This document shows positions 40,216 through 50,199 of a stretch of 64,000 bases of DNA, in pieces. This DNA is from Pseudoips prasinana (lineage: Eukaryota > Arthropoda > Insecta > Lepidoptera > Nolidae). The DNA lies in NCBI GenBank assembly GCA_951640165.1, contig OX621255.1:24650001-24714000 (forward strand), in the 5' to 3' direction. Below the pieces are notes generated by a model that saw only the letters and a list, made by a program, of their open reading frames with translations, searched no databases and had not been told where the DNA came from. Made by a program: the position numbers and the translations under genes. The number at the start of each line of letters is the position of its first letter. Position 1 is the first letter of the stretch.

Positions 40216-40376
40216 TCTACTAACTTTTTATTAATTTTGTTTTTCACTTGGAACGATATTTTTTTTTGTGTAAACCCAATTTACATAGTTACTCTCTTCG
40301 GGTCTAAAACATTCTATGAAATAACGTTCATTAAATACACTTCCAACCAAAAAACTTTCGATATCAATAACAATTA

Positions 40377-40550
40377 TATCCAAGGACTTTATTCACACAC
40401 GGTCAACTGATCCCAAATCAAGCAGAGCTTGTACTATGGAAACCAGATAACTGATATACTACTTTTCTTTAGTAAACACATACTTATATAGTTGATTACA
40501 GCCAGACTCAGGACAAATAACTATCCTGTGAATCGAACCCACGACAATCA
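40377..40550 (-). mobile_element. SINE-A, central block deleted
   Basis: GACTTTATTCACACACGGTC, TACTATGGAAACCAGATAAC, CCAGACTCAGGACAAATAAC, then directly TCCTGTGAATCGAACCCACG. Confidence 0.8.
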
Positions 40551-40629
40551 ATTATATGTAAAAATTAATTACTAGAGCTAAAAGTCACGGAGGCTGTCGA
40601 ATTCGATTCTAATTTTTTTTTTGAAGACT

Positions 40630-40812
40630 ATGCACTACGGAAATTAATCCCTTGTTCATGGGGTACTTAACAAACGTATAATTGACGGACACAGAACATC
40701 CAGACTCAGAACCACTATTTATGGATCACACAAATAGTTGTACTGCGCGGGAATCGAACCCGGGACACGAAGCCCCGAGGCAACTGTCTTAACCGCTGCG
40801 CCACTCTGCACT
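40630..40812 (-). mobile_element. SINE-C, full length
   Basis: TGACGGACACAGAACATCCA, CACACAAATAGTTGTACTGC, reversed B box GAATCGAACCCGGG, reversed A box CCGCTGCGCCA. Confidence 0.9.
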
Positions 40813-41058
40813 CGTTATCTATAGCTAATTAATAAATAACCTGAGCAATAAATGGAGCGCCATTAAGATTATTAGGTTTCGTGTCTCGAAGTGGACTAAT
40901 TATTACAGAATTATCATAATGCGATAATTAAATTACTACCTAATTATGTTAACAAGATGATAATTAATGTTATTATTCTGACTAATTGAATTAGAATGCG
41001 ATTTATTGCACTTTTCTTACTCGTCTTTATATTTAATTTTAATTATTATTAATATACC

Positions 41059-41300
41059 TCTCGCTCTCTCTTTCACCGGTCCGTAAATCATGGGCGAGGT
41101 TAAGCAACTAGGCTCGCGGTCAGTCCATAGATGGGTGACCACCAAAGTTTTATTTCTTAGCATCTCATGCATGTTAAGCTGCCGGTCCCGGTGGTATTGT
41201 GTTGTATTAGACAACAGTCGTTAAGCCATGTCAGAGGACTACTAGGCTCCTTGAACTACTCCGTCATGCCACCAACCACTGACTCTACGGGTAATTAAGT
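41059..41300 (+). mobile_element. 5S-SINE, near full length
   Basis: TTTCACCGGTCCGTAAATCA, GGCGAGGTTAAGCAACTAGG, CAGTCCATAGATGGGTGACC: one of the closest matches to 5S rRNA. Confidence 0.85.
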
Positions 41301-41499
41301 AAGATTAGTAAGTAATATATACATATATTTATTTGGGGTGTACATTAATGCAATAGGAATAGAGGTGCTGCTTATTTCTGATGTCCTTCAACAGACCAGA
41401 AGCGAAACGAGAGATACGAAAGGTAAGACAATAGGTGTAGGTAGGTATATACAATGTTACAACCGAGTCCAGTCGTTACTGGGATAAATTTCCAGCATT

Positions 41500-41548
41500 A
41501 TTATCATGTCAGCCGAAAGATGTCCACTGCTGGACGAAGGCCTCTCCT
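41500..41548 (-). mobile_element. RTE-1 tail fragment
   Basis: GTCAGCCGAAAGATGTCCAC, TGCTGGACGAAGGCCTCTCC. Confidence 0.7.
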
Positions 41549-41689
41549 AATATTATTTTAATCATTTATGCCATATTCACTGCGTTTGGCAGTCGGGGTT
41601 GTGACTCGAGTATGTTGGTTATAATAATGCTTAGAGAGACGCCGTTCTTTAGTAGACATTCCTCGGGATCTATATCCCTCACGGAAAGA

Positions 41690-41820
41690 GATCGGCAAAA
41701 GAAAGAAAGAATTATTTTAGCGATAAGGCCGCCAATGCATTAAAATAAATTTATTTCCTTGTTTGTAATCATTGTTTTGTTTTACTTATTTTTGCAATAA
41801 AGTGTACTTCTTCTCTTTCT
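41690..41820 (+). mobile_element. LINE 3' end (GCAATAAAGT type)
   Basis: TTAGCGATAAGGCCGCCAAT, TTTATTTCCTTGTTTGTA, TTTTTGCAATAAAGTGTACT. The AATAAA doubles as polyadenylation signal. Same family as 43360-43440. Confidence 0.6.
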
Positions 41821-41851
41821 ATTTACCATACAAAATCTATGCCAATCACAG

Positions 41852-41990
41852 TACTTAAAACTGAGGCAGTTGAAAATATTCCCCAGGATATGTCTGAGCC
41901 TCACCGCACAATTACAATTCATTGTGTGCCACTGTTAATCCTGGTTTACAGGAGTTGCAGTGGTGGGTAAGAGAGAAGGACTAGTAGTTA
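41852..41990 (+). mobile_element. Poly(A) retroposon (TTCCCCGGGACATG repeat), diverged
   Basis: TCCCCAGGATATGTCTGAGC, GGTTTACAGGAGTTGCAGTG, GAAGGACTAGTAG. Confidence 0.65.
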
Positions 41991-42049
41991 AAACATTTTT
42001 TTATTTTCGTGTATGCCATCAATGGGTGCTAACTTCAATATAGCTAGTA

Positions 42050-42170
42050 CACACGGCTACATATGAAGTTATACATTTCCAATATAAGCTGACCTCTCAC
42101 TGTATGGAAATCCTATACAACGCGAGATCAGCTTATACAGGAAATGTATAGCTTGATGTGTAGCCGTGTG
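42050..42170. mobile_element. 121-bp palindromic MITE, TA flanks
   Basis: CACACGGCTACATATGAAGT / GCTTGATGTGTAGCCGTGTG with TA at both sides (42048-42049, 42171-42172). Arms of ~50 bp. Tc1/mariner pattern, but the sequence differs from MITE-T. Confidence 0.75.
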
Positions 42171-42242
42171 TACAAGATATACTGTAGAGCTGGTATTCTG
42201 ATTGTCATTTCTAGTTGTTTGATGTTCGTGGCCGTCACCAGG

Positions 42243-42292
42243 CAGGTCAAATTTTACTCGATGTCTTTTCTCGAGTAAAATTAATAGACCTG
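42243..42292. other. 50-bp inverted repeat
   Basis: CAGGTCAAATTTTACTCGA mirrored by TCGAGTAAAATTAATAGACCTG with a 3-bp bulge, around TGTCTTTTC. Confidence 0.75.
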
Positions 42293-42523
42293 AATGTTAC
42301 TGACAAATCCTTCAGTGTTCTAGCTGTCCGCTTCCGATGAGGCGCCCTTAATCACAAAATGTATTTAAATATGGTTAAACAGTTCTATTTAAACATTATG
42401 TACTCGGTAATAAATCTGCTGCCTTCCGTTTGTGTAATAATATCCTTACACTCATATACATATGTATAAATTATATCTATTTACAGCCATATGTATTGTA
42501 TTACGTATATATACCTAGTATTA

Positions 42524-42540
<17 letters not shown>

Positions 42541-42555
<15 letters not shown>

Positions 42556-42801
42556 AATATCTCGGGACAATGTCACACAGATCATCCTAGCCCCAAACTA
42601 AGCAAAGCTTGTACTATGGGTACCAGGCGACGATAGACATACTTATATAGATAGATAAATACTTAAATACATAGAAAACATCCATGACTCAGAAACAAAT
42701 ATTCGTGCTCATCACACAAATATTTGCACTTACCGGGATTCGAACCCAGGACCACCAGCTTCGTAGGCAGGAGCACTACCAACTAGGCTACGGTGACCGT
42801 C
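42541..42801 (-). mobile_element. SINE-B, full length
   Basis: Starts (AAT)n, ATATCTCGGGACAATGTCAC, GCAAAGCTTGTACTATGGGT, reversed B box GGGATTCGAACCCAGG, reversed A box CCAACTAGGCTACGG. Confidence 0.9.
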
Positions 42802-42942
42802 GTCGGTTTTCTTGGCGACGTCGTGGCTGCTGTCGAACACGAAATATTTTCCCGTATTTATTTAATTTCCTAAAAATAGTCACTTTGGCTCGCCAGTCTC
42901 TACAAAGTTGGTAGACGACAGCGGCGACCACGGCGGCGCGGC

Positions 42943-42944
<2 letters not shown>

Positions 42945-42980
<36 letters not shown>
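42945..42980. repeat. (TA)n microsatellite, LINE tail
   Basis: About 18 TA units directly after the very short 3' UTR of the adjacent minus-strand LINE fragment, so probably that element's tail expanded. Confidence 0.8.
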
Positions 42981-42983
<3 letters not shown>

Positions 42984-43260
42984 GGCAAAATGGGTTTGCG
43001 CGATCACGATCTCACCTGAAGGTAAGTGAAGATGTGGTCGAAGGTGGACCGCGCGTACCCATAAGATGCCTGTTCACTCTAGCCTTGAATAAACCCATGT
43101 TATATGAGTCTGGAAACACGTCGTTTGGGAGGCTGTTCCACAGCTTAGCCGTGCGTATGATGAAAGAGGAAGCAAAACGCTTCGTACGGCATAATGGGAT
43201 GTCAACGACATAGCGGTGGAGAGCCTCCCGACGCCTTGTAGTCCGATGAAAAAAGGGATA
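42981..43260 (-). mobile_element. RTE/CR1-like LINE 3' end
   Basis: A minus-strand coding end (next entry), about 30 bp of 3' UTR and a TA-repeat tail. The very short 3' UTR plus simple-repeat tail suggests the RTE group. Confidence 0.75.
43012..43254 (-). pseudogene. LINE reverse-transcriptase C-terminus, open frame
   Basis: About 80 codons without a stop: RREALHRYVVDIPLCRTKRF, then TAKLWNSLPNDVFPDSYNMG, LFKARVNRHLMG and TGA at 43012-43014. LWNSLP... FPDSYN... FK.RVNRHL is the diagnostic end of insect non-LTR ORF2. There is no initiator Met in this frame; the ATG-started frame on the same strand (43074-43313) is out of frame with it and spurious. Confidence 0.85.
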
Positions 43261-43359
43261 TTATTAGATTCATAACTTTTCATTGCAATTGGTACACCTT
43301 CTGCTACTTTCATCAGAATTTACATTCTGGTCCATTCAACGTAAATCGGTTGCCTGGAC

Positions 43360-43440
43360 AAGAACGCTTTTAGCGATAAGGCTGCCTAAAAATAATTTCC
43401 TTTTTTGTATTGCTTATTTTTGCAATAAAGTGTTCTTCTT
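43360..43440 (+). mobile_element. LINE 3' end (GCAATAAAGT type)
   Basis: TTTTAGCGATAAGGCTGCCT, TTGCTTATTTTTGCAATAAA, GTGTTCTTCTTC. Confidence 0.6.
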
Positions 43441-43441
43441 C

Positions 43442-43805
43442 TATTATCCGAAGACTAAACTTCTTACGTAACACAACTTGGGTTTCGTCAGCTTAACTTC
43501 AAGAAGTTGAACTGTGTACAAGTTTGTGATATTCGTGTTAAACAATGTTCCCACTCCATACAAACGTGTCTAGGACTAGGACAGCTATTGGATGTACCTA
43601 CAAAACTATGGTGATGTCTAGTTCGTCGAATCTTAAAGTAAATACATGTCCTGGAACATTTCTATGAGAAGAATAATAATTTTTGATTTTGAGTGTTTAT
43701 TAATTGAAGGAAGAAAGACTGATTATTTTATTAACTAAAGTTACCACATTGTACATTAAAAACGGAGGGTTTAATTTATGAAATACCTCAGAGTCTTACC
43801 TCACC
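43442..43805. other. No feature recognised
   Basis: AT-rich single-copy sequence. Confidence 0.5.
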
Positions 43806-43809
43806 TTTC

Positions 43810-43918
43810 CCTACATACATAGATAGTTACACCCAGACTCAGGGCAAACAGACATGTTCATGGTGGGAATGATCAGATGGGAAAACCGTGGTGTCTACCA
43901 ACCACGCCAACCGGTTTT
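43810..43918 (-). mobile_element. SINE-A head fragment, internally deleted
   Basis: AGTTACACCCAGACTCAGGG, GCAAACAGACATGTTCATGG, TCTACCAACCACGCCAACCG (reversed A box). B-box region lost. Confidence 0.75.
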
Positions 43919-44078
43919 GTTATATTTCGACCTGTATTTTTTACCAATTTTCTGTTCCGTATATTTTGACCTGCACTTAGTACTTTATTCCAACTAAATA
44001 TTGTTATACGATTAAATTGGGTATCGTCAGCCTCTGAATAATATTTTTACTTAAACTTTCGAAGCGTAATAAGTAGAT

Positions 44079-44276
44079 ACTGCACGTGTAGCGCAGCGGT
44101 GCCTCGCCACTTCGTGTCCCAGGTTCGATTCCCGCGCAGGACCACTATTTGTGAGATCCATAAAGAGTTGTCTTAAGTCTGGATGTAGGTACTTTGTGTC
44201 CGTCAATCATATGTTTGTAAAGTACCCTGCGACACAGGGATTAAATTCCCTAGTGCGGGCGTTGTCTATAAAAAAC
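44079..44276 (+). mobile_element. SINE-C, near full length
   Basis: TGTAGCGCAGCGG, B box CAGGTTCGATTCCCG, ACCACTATTTGTGAGATCC, CTAGTGCGGGCGTTGTCTAT and an A run. About 12 bp missing between A and B boxes. Confidence 0.9.
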
Positions 44277-44279
44277 AAT

Positions 44280-44790
44280 TTATTAATTAATTCTTATATT
44301 TCCACTAAGTGAGTACACACAGTCGATGGTACGCAACCCTTTGTGTCCGAATCGCACTTAGCCAGTTTTATTCAGTTTATATAATCTATACAACTCTTTA
44401 CCCCAGCAGAGCTTACAGAAAAGAATCCCACATTAAAAGTAACAGTACCTACTCATCATATACATTCAAAAGGATGTTTCCATGGGTGGTCTCCTAAATA
44501 GGAAGCGATGGGGTCAATTACTATTTGACAGCGTCAATTAATGAACCATGGCCGTGCTGGCAAGCTGTAGTTAATACTATTTAATGACAGGGAATATGTC
44601 AGTACTTCAAGTGCTTAAGGAATTTTGATGGGTGGTAGTTATTTTGGTATTTTGACAATGTTGTTGCCATTCAAGCCTTAATTTGCAGATGTCGGTGTTG
44701 AATTGTTTTTGGAGCTGTGTTACTTAACGGATCTCGACAATGGAGTCGTGAGTAGTATTCCCAATTAAAAGCCTGAATTCCATTGAAAAT
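44280..44790. other. No gene recognised
   Basis: Single-copy sequence with no convincing exon. Confidence 0.5.
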
Positions 44791-44825
44791 ACCTGTGTTT
44801 TTTTACAAGTTTACTTGTAAAACAC

Positions 44826-45038
44826 GGCCGTTGGTGCAGAAAGGTTCTCGAGTGGCGACTACCTACGAACCGGAAGACACAGCGTGGGCAGGCCCCCTAC
44901 AAGATGGACCGATGATCTTGTGCGGGTCGCTGCAAACTGCTGGATGCGAATACCACAAGACCGGCAATTGTGGAGATCTTTGGAGGAGGCCTTTGTCCAG
45001 CAGTGGACGTCTTACGGCTGATATAATTATGATGATGA
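44826..45038 (+). mobile_element. RTE-1 LINE 3' end with 10-bp TSD
   Basis: TGTAAAACAC at 44816-44825 and 45039-45048. The insert has GGCCGTTGGTGCAGAAAGGT... CAGTGGACGTCTTACGGCTG and a mutated ATG tail. A 4-bp insertion breaks the coding frame. Confidence 0.9.
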
Positions 45039-45189
45039 TGTAAAACACCAACAATCTCGCAGGACTAGATAGCTGACACCATAAGCAGCAACTTTTGTTC
45101 TACAGCGTTTGATAATTTGTTAGATTTTATGGTCGCACTAAAATAGGTAGGTACCTATTATTTTAATTTCCCGCTTGTATGTTTATAAC

Positions 45190-45444
45190 CTGCTGTGTGG
45201 TGACGGCGACAAATATCGGAATCAGAATATCATCACCCCATCTCATCCCGTGGGGGGCGTAGAAGTCGACCCGAGGGAATATCTACCAGAGGATGGGCAG
45301 CAGCTTCCTTCTGATTACTATGACCATCTTACTGCGATCGCCAACCCGCCTGCCAAGCGTGGCGATTATGGCACATCCCCCAAGATGATTCTTGAGGGAG
45401 GCTTGTCCAGCAGTGGACTTATTTAGCTGTAATGATGATGATGA
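45190..45444 (+). mobile_element. RTE-2 non-LTR 3' end with 10-bp TSD
   Basis: TGTTTATAAC at 45180-45189 and 45445-45454. The body has TGGTGACGGCGACAAATATC, CATCCCGTGGGGGGCGTAGA, GCGATCGCCAACCCGCCTGC and ends GTAATGATGATGATG, an ATG-repeat tail as in RTE-1. Best copy of the family. Confidence 0.85.
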
Positions 45445-45852
45445 TGTTTATAACTACGCGCATCACAGATATTACTGCCGCCAATATGCAACAAGGTGTC
45501 CAAGAATGCCTTTTTTTTATTATCTTTTAACGTGGTGGAAATGCAATTCGCACGTTGTGTAGGGCCGACCCACTAAAACCACCACGGTAGCCAGCCTCAC
45601 AGTGCCTGTAGCGGGGGCTCTGGGTACTCGTGAACGATCTCACCAGTGCCTGAATGCCTCCCCCTCCCCATCACGCACGAGCACGTTTTGGCAACCTGAG
45701 CTACAGCAGGTTACCTCTTCCCGGGACCGCTTATACAAGACGAGTGGAGTACCCTTCCTCCAAACGCCCGCGATCCCAGGGGCGGCGCCTAGCCGGGAAG
45801 AAGCCAGCCGGACGCCACATACTCTCTCGCGCTGAGATTAGCTCCCAGCGCC

Positions 45853-45900
45853 GGCGCCGATGAAGCGGACATTAGCGTCAATGTCCGGTTCATCGGCGCC
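45853..45900 (-). other. 48-nt stem-loop spanning the LINE stop codon
   Basis: GGCGCCGATGAAGCGGACAT and ATGTCCGGTTCATCGGCGCC pair over 21 bp with one mismatch. On the minus strand the stop TGA (45890-45892) sits inside the 5' arm. Confidence 0.75.
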
Positions 45901-46015
45901 GTCTCGTTCTTCTACGAGAGGGATCGTTACGCTCCCTCTCGCGCTCGGCGGCCTCCTTCTTGAGCATAACAGGTTCACAGAAGGAGGCCACCGCGTTCCA
46001 TCCGGTTGGTCCAAG
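45890..46015 (-). pseudogene. R1-like ORF2 C-terminus fragment
   Basis: Minus frame WNAVASFCEPVMLKKEAAER, then a charged ERERN and an R-rich end before TGA. The forward-strand element at 49497-49736 reads AVVAFYEAVMLQKEAAEQDR, then RRRRRRR. This acidic-basic tail after the CCHC motif is typical of R1-group elements. Confidence 0.75.
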
Positions 46016-46351
46016 TATGCCTACACTAAGCCGTGAAATTGACTAAATTATTATCTGGAGAAGAAAGTCTTATTACCAGCACCAGTGCCCGCGGCTAAGC
46101 ATCTCAGCTGCCTTTTTGAAAATTCTAAAACGTTTCCAATTCATGAGATTAGGAAAATCCAACCGCAATCCTGAGAAGAGTCAAAATATACTGAAATCTT
46201 AGGAGAAATCCTGTTATATGGTAGCCCTAGTCACGAGTGAGTAATTTAGAAAATGCGAAAGAACTGTGTTTAAAGGAGTTTCAGCATTAAAGTCTACACA
46301 GCACGCACACGTGCTACTTATTGCTTTACTTAACATTTGTATGACTAACCG

Positions 46352-46548
46352 TAGGTAAGGAATATCAGCAGCCCATCATATCCCGTGGGGAGCGTACAAA
46401 TCATCCCGAGGGTATCACTACTAGAGAACAGGCAGTGGCGTTTATCTGAGTAATATGAACACCATACTGCGATAGCCAACCCATAATAAGGCGCCTGATG
46501 GGAGGAGCCCCGGGAACGCGGGTATGCTGCTCCGGTGCAGACTTATAA
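46352..46548. mobile_element. RTE-2 fragment (+) joined to R1-like 3' UTR fragment (-)
   Basis: 46352-46488 matches RTE-2 (CATCATATCCCGTGGGGAGC, CATACTGCGATAGCCAACCC). 46491-46548 is reversed R1-like 3' UTR (CGCCTGATGGGAGGAGCCCC, GTATGCTGCTCCGGTGCAGA). Confidence 0.65.
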
Positions 46549-46549
46549 C

Positions 46550-47975
46550 GCCTAGACACGAAATCGATTTTAATTTGGTACTTTATATGTATCAACTATT
46601 TAGTATCTGGGGGACAAAGAATTGCTTGATTCAGTCAAAGCAAGCTTTTTAATTAAATATAAATTATAGACGAATACGCGCGGTAAAGTGTCGTGAATAG
46701 AATTCCCATAGAAGGACCATTTCTGTACATAAGTAAAATTTTGTAATTATTTACCCCTGTTTTCCTATTCACCCCGTTTTTCAGACAATGACAAAAAAAA
46801 GAAAAGACACAATCGCCGCTGTCTTTTACATTTAAGCTAACTACTAATAGTAGCAAAGTAACTAGCAAAGAACGGGACATATTATTTTACTAAATATTTC
46901 GTGCCAAATACTTGACACAATAAATTGACCCAACCAAAGATGCTCTGTCCTTTTTATAAGAACTATTTTAGAAAGAAATGCAATGATGTTAAAAAAGTTT
47001 GTTGCCTCGTTGGTATTGCCTAAAATCTAGTGCGTAGAGAGATTATTTATTAATTATGACGGTGTGTTTTACGGTAGGTCCTAATGCTCATTTAATTATA
47101 GGATTCAATACTGGCGACTCTAAGGTATTCCCATCGACAAATATAGAATACTTCTTTCAAGATTTATTTCAAAAAAGTACCTATGATTCAAATTTGGATT
47201 TCGAATAGGAAACTTAGCCAACATCTTTTAATTAACTTTACACAAACAGCGTCGTAATACAATACGTCAACAAAAAAATAATGAAAAACGTCGATCACTT
47301 TTCGTATCCAAATCTATTCTGTAACCAAACTATCTAATCCAAATGTATCTATTACGATACCTATCACTTCCAATTTGTGCCCAAAACACAACGTATCATG
47401 ATACTTTGACAAAAAAACAGAAAAAGAACATGACATCTTTTTAATTCCCTTTGGCGGGAGAATTTGACGTTTACATTTTTTGTTTTTTTTTTTCTAGCTG
47501 TGAAAGGCAATGAGCGTGGTTGTAATGGTAGCCGAACATAAAGGATCTATGTTTTTAACAGTTCAGTAGATAATTTTCTAATCGGAAAGCCGCCATCTTG
47601 TAAATTAGGTATACGATTTAAATACAACAGGCGCCGACGACGTCCAATCGTTGATGGAACGGTGCTCAAAGTTTTTAATAAATTAGTTATAGTATTTACT
47701 TAATAACTTTCAATTAAATAAGAGACGGGTTAAGGCGTATATTGAAAAGTTTATGGGTCTTACATTCATTTTAAGTATTTCTTTAAGTTTGTAGATTAGT
47801 TATTTAACTCTTGGCTACGTAGCGTAGGTACGTGTATTTTTTTTGGATTGTCACACAAGAAAAGAAAAGCCTTCTTTAAAAAAAAAAAAAATGTTTCTTT
47901 AAAAGATCACCAGAGATCATCGGGAAAGGATAAAGATGAGTACTTTCAGTGTTGCAAGCTTTATATTTTATATGA
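46550..47975. other. No gene recognised, mostly single-copy
   Basis: The longest repeat-poor stretch of this half. 47440-47660 is slightly unusual: CTAGCTGTGAAAGGCAATGA after a poly(T) run, GCCGCCATCTTG at 47590 (YY1-like) and GGCGCCGACGACGTCC at 47630. It could be a promoter or first-exon region, but no coding exon was found. Confidence 0.3.
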
Positions 47976-47983
47976 CAGATGTA

Positions 47984-48118
47984 CAGACGCCAGCGCATCT
48001 AGCTACACCAATCTGTCAAAAATCCCCACTTGAAAGTGAACCTTATGCTATTCTGATAAAGTTGAAAATGTATAAAAGAAATTTGACAGATGGGCGTAGC
48101 TGGATGTGCTGGCGTCTG
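47984..48118. mobile_element. MITE-T, palindromic MITE
   Basis: CAGACGCCAGCGCATCTAGC / GCTGGATGTGCTGGCGTCTG; TA at 47982-47983 and 48119-48120. Confidence 0.85.
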
Positions 48119-48119
48119 T

Positions 48120-48560
48120 ATATATAGCATACTACACTACGGTAATTACTTATTATAAAGTGGAAGGTATGCTTTTTGTAGACCTTGTAGTATAAATAAA
48201 ACTTGTTTATAAGAATTTTAAACTTTATTCTACTATAGGATATATGTATCCTTAAATATTCGTTAAGCAACTAAATAAATAATCAAATCACCCACCTGTT
48301 TAATAACTAGTCTTTGAAATCACAACAAGACGAGAACTTTGTGATGCGCCGGCGCCTAAACGAGATCAAAGCGGAGATAGTCGCGACATCGATTCTACGG
48401 ATTTAAACCAAAAATAAAACTCAAACCAAAATGAAGACGAGACGCACTAAATTCCAACAGAAGTCCCGATTGTAGTATAGATTCATCAGAATTTCTACAC
48501 GGGAGGAATTTAGGCGCCAGGAAGATAAAGAACTTGCTATGCAAAAAGAAAAAGGAACAA
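48120..48560. other. No gene recognised
   Basis: Single-copy, with a GC-richer patch at 48340-48400 (GATGCGCCGGCGCC) but no exon signals. Confidence 0.4.
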
Positions 48561-48565
48561 TGAAG

Positions 48566-48650
48566 CTGTGGCCTCATTGGTCCGTTACTGATCGGTAAAG
48601 TTCGGCACATCTAGGAGCGCGGTCAATCTAGATGTGTGACAGCAAAATAA
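48566..48650 (+). mobile_element. 5S-SINE head fragment
   Basis: CCTCATTGGTCCGTTACTGA, TCGGTAAAGTTCGGCACATC, TAGGAGCGCGGTCAATC. Confidence 0.65.
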
Positions 48651-48669
48651 TAATGTCTATCTGTTCGAA

Positions 48670-49075
48670 TTTCGAGTACCTATGGCGGCAAGTCTCAATG
48701 AAGATCTGCCCGGGATAGGGTTACCATATATAAATAGAGGGATGCCTGTCTATGGTACCTAAAATGCTGTAGGTAATAAGTACAGATAAAAATGAAGAAG
48801 GATATTTATTATATATTATGTAAAATACTTCACAAGATACAGTTTTGTAATTTTCCTGTGTAATCAATATTGCTTTTACTGATGCAATTATTAGCCGATT
48901 TCTGTCTTTACTCCACTGGGCGTTGACGAGAGCCTGCGAAAATGCCTGTCTCAGACCAATGCCGGCCGCACGCCTGTCTAAACCTTAAAATGCCTGTCAA
49001 ATGCGGCTAACGCCTGTCATATGGTGACCCTAGCCCGGGACATGTAGTAGTGCAAAAGTGAAAAGATACACAGGT
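48670..49075 (-). mobile_element. SINE-E tail relic split by a hAT-type element
   Basis: GCGGCAAGTCTCAATGAAGA before, ACATGTAGTAGTGCAAAAGT after, matching the reversed SINE-E tail (compare 50220-50290). Confidence 0.6.
48716..49032. mobile_element. hAT-type non-autonomous element, 8-bp TSD
   Basis: GCCCGGGA is duplicated exactly at 48708-48715 and 49033-49040. TIRs are TAGGGTTACCATAT and ATATGGTGACCCTA. An 8-bp TSD with TIRs of the YAGGG type is the hAT pattern. The motif GCCTGTC occurs five times, once near the left end and four times near the right, all in the same orientation. No transposase remains. 317 bp. Confidence 0.85.
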
Positions 49076-49190
49076 GACGCTGCTGCCAAACAACCTGGTC
49101 CCTTAGACCAGAGATGATGATTACAGATGGATGGTATGGGGTGGGTCTGTTATTCATTCTGTGCCGAAAACCACACGGCTCTCTTAGCCA
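49058..49190 (-). mobile_element. RTE-3 non-LTR fragment
   Basis: CACAGGTGACGCTGCTGCCA, then GGATGGTATGGGGTGGGTCT, CTGTGCCGAAAACCACACGG, reversed RTE-3 (compare 39020-39130). Confidence 0.55.
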
Positions 49191-49199
49191 TAACTAAAC

Positions 49200-49465
49200 T
49201 CAACTCAAAAGTCATTTATTCCGTTAAAATATTACATTTGTGTGGTATCGTCAAGTTTTGTACCCTACCGTGCAGTGCATGACGTGGCAGCTACTGAGAA
49301 ACACTGCCAGAAAACTCAGTACGAATCCTTTTTAAAAATATATATTCTTCTTCTTCTTTATATATTTCTTTATATATTCTTACATAACATTAAACTGTAT
49401 TTAAATGTATTAATTTAGAGCGAGTTTTGCCACTTAAATAATCAGAAATTTTGTAGTAAGCCAAT
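49200..49465 (-). mobile_element. LINE 3' end (GCATGACGT type)
   Basis: GTCATTTATTCCGTTAAAAT, CCGTGCAGTGCATGACGTGG, GCCAGAAAACTCAGTACGAA. Interrupted by the R1-like LINE at 49476. Confidence 0.65.
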
Positions 49466-49475
49466 AGGGTATAGA

Positions 49476-50095
49476 CTTCACTATTGAGGGAGCGAATTGT
49501 ATTCTGCCCAGCATACGCTAGAGGAGTGCCCGGCCTGTGAGGCCGAGAGACGAGTCCTGATCGCTGAGATTGGATGGGATCTTTCACCGCCCGCAGTCAT
49601 GTATGCGATGCTGGCAGGTGACGCCGTGGTCGCCTTCTATGAGGCAGTCATGCTCCAGAAGGAGGCCGCTGAGCAGGATCGGGAGCGAGCCGATCCCAAT
49701 CGCAGACGGAGGAGGCGTCGATGCGGCGGCCGTTAGCCCAACTGCCCTCGGGGATGCAGTGGCAGTATGAGAAGTTTCTTCTACTGCCACCACGTGCAAG
49801 TAGCTCCGGGAAGACAGCGAACTGTTTGTGGCGCAGTCGCTGTGCCGGACTGGCAGGTGTCGGCAATTGGGGAGGGCAACTGAGAGCCCTCTCAGGGTAC
49901 GTGTCCCGACCATCTGGGACATGGTGCAAAAGGGGTGCACCGGAGCAGCATTCGCGCGTTCTTGGGGCTCCCCCCATCAGGCGCCAAGAGAAGTCCACGG
50001 TAGGTTAGGTTTAGTCGGTGCGAGTCCGACATATCCACCCGTAGAAACTTTTTGCGGGTGGCATGCGTAGGCATTCCCCCTGCCCCAACAAAAAA
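49476..50095 (+). mobile_element. R1-like LINE 3' end with 10-bp TSD
   Basis: AGGGTATAGA at 49466-49475 and 50096-50105. The insert contains an ORF2 C-terminus and ~350 bp of 3' UTR (GTGCAAAAGGGGTGCACCGG, GGTTTAGTCGGTGCGAGTCC, TTTTTGCGGGTGGCATGCGT) ending in a short A run. Confidence 0.85.
49488..49736 (+). pseudogene. R1-like ORF2 C-terminus
   Basis: The frame SAQHTLEECPACEAERRVLI carries the end of the CCHC-type motif (HTxxxC) that follows the RT domain in R1-group elements. AVVAFYEAVMLQKEAAEQDR and an Arg-rich tail follow to the stop at 49734-49736. It is open throughout, although 5'-truncated. Other frames in this GC-rich stretch are shadows. Confidence 0.8.
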
Positions 50096-50199
50096 AGGGT
50101 ATAGAGTTCTAACTAAACGTCACAGGATAGGTAGTGGTCGGTAACGTGTGCGTAATGCCGTATCTGTGACAAGCTACGGCTACAACTTAATGATGATGT

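Larger units (their letters stand above)
45509..46015 (-). mobile_element. R1-like LINE 3' end
   Basis: On the minus strand: ORF2 C-terminus, ~380 bp of GC-rich 3' UTR, then an A-rich end (reversed CCTTTTTTTTATTATC at 45508-45523). Forward-strand frames here are shadows. A related element on the opposite strand is at 49476-50095. Confidence 0.7.

Noticed and set aside
45602..45863. Forward GC-rich ORFs of 69-77 codons
   Set aside because: They lie over the 3' UTR of a minus-strand R1-like LINE; the coding signal is on the opposite strand at 45890-46015.
49584..49998. Minus-strand ORFs of 116-118 codons
   Set aside because: Shadows of the R1-like ORF2 C-terminus and 3' UTR on the plus strand.
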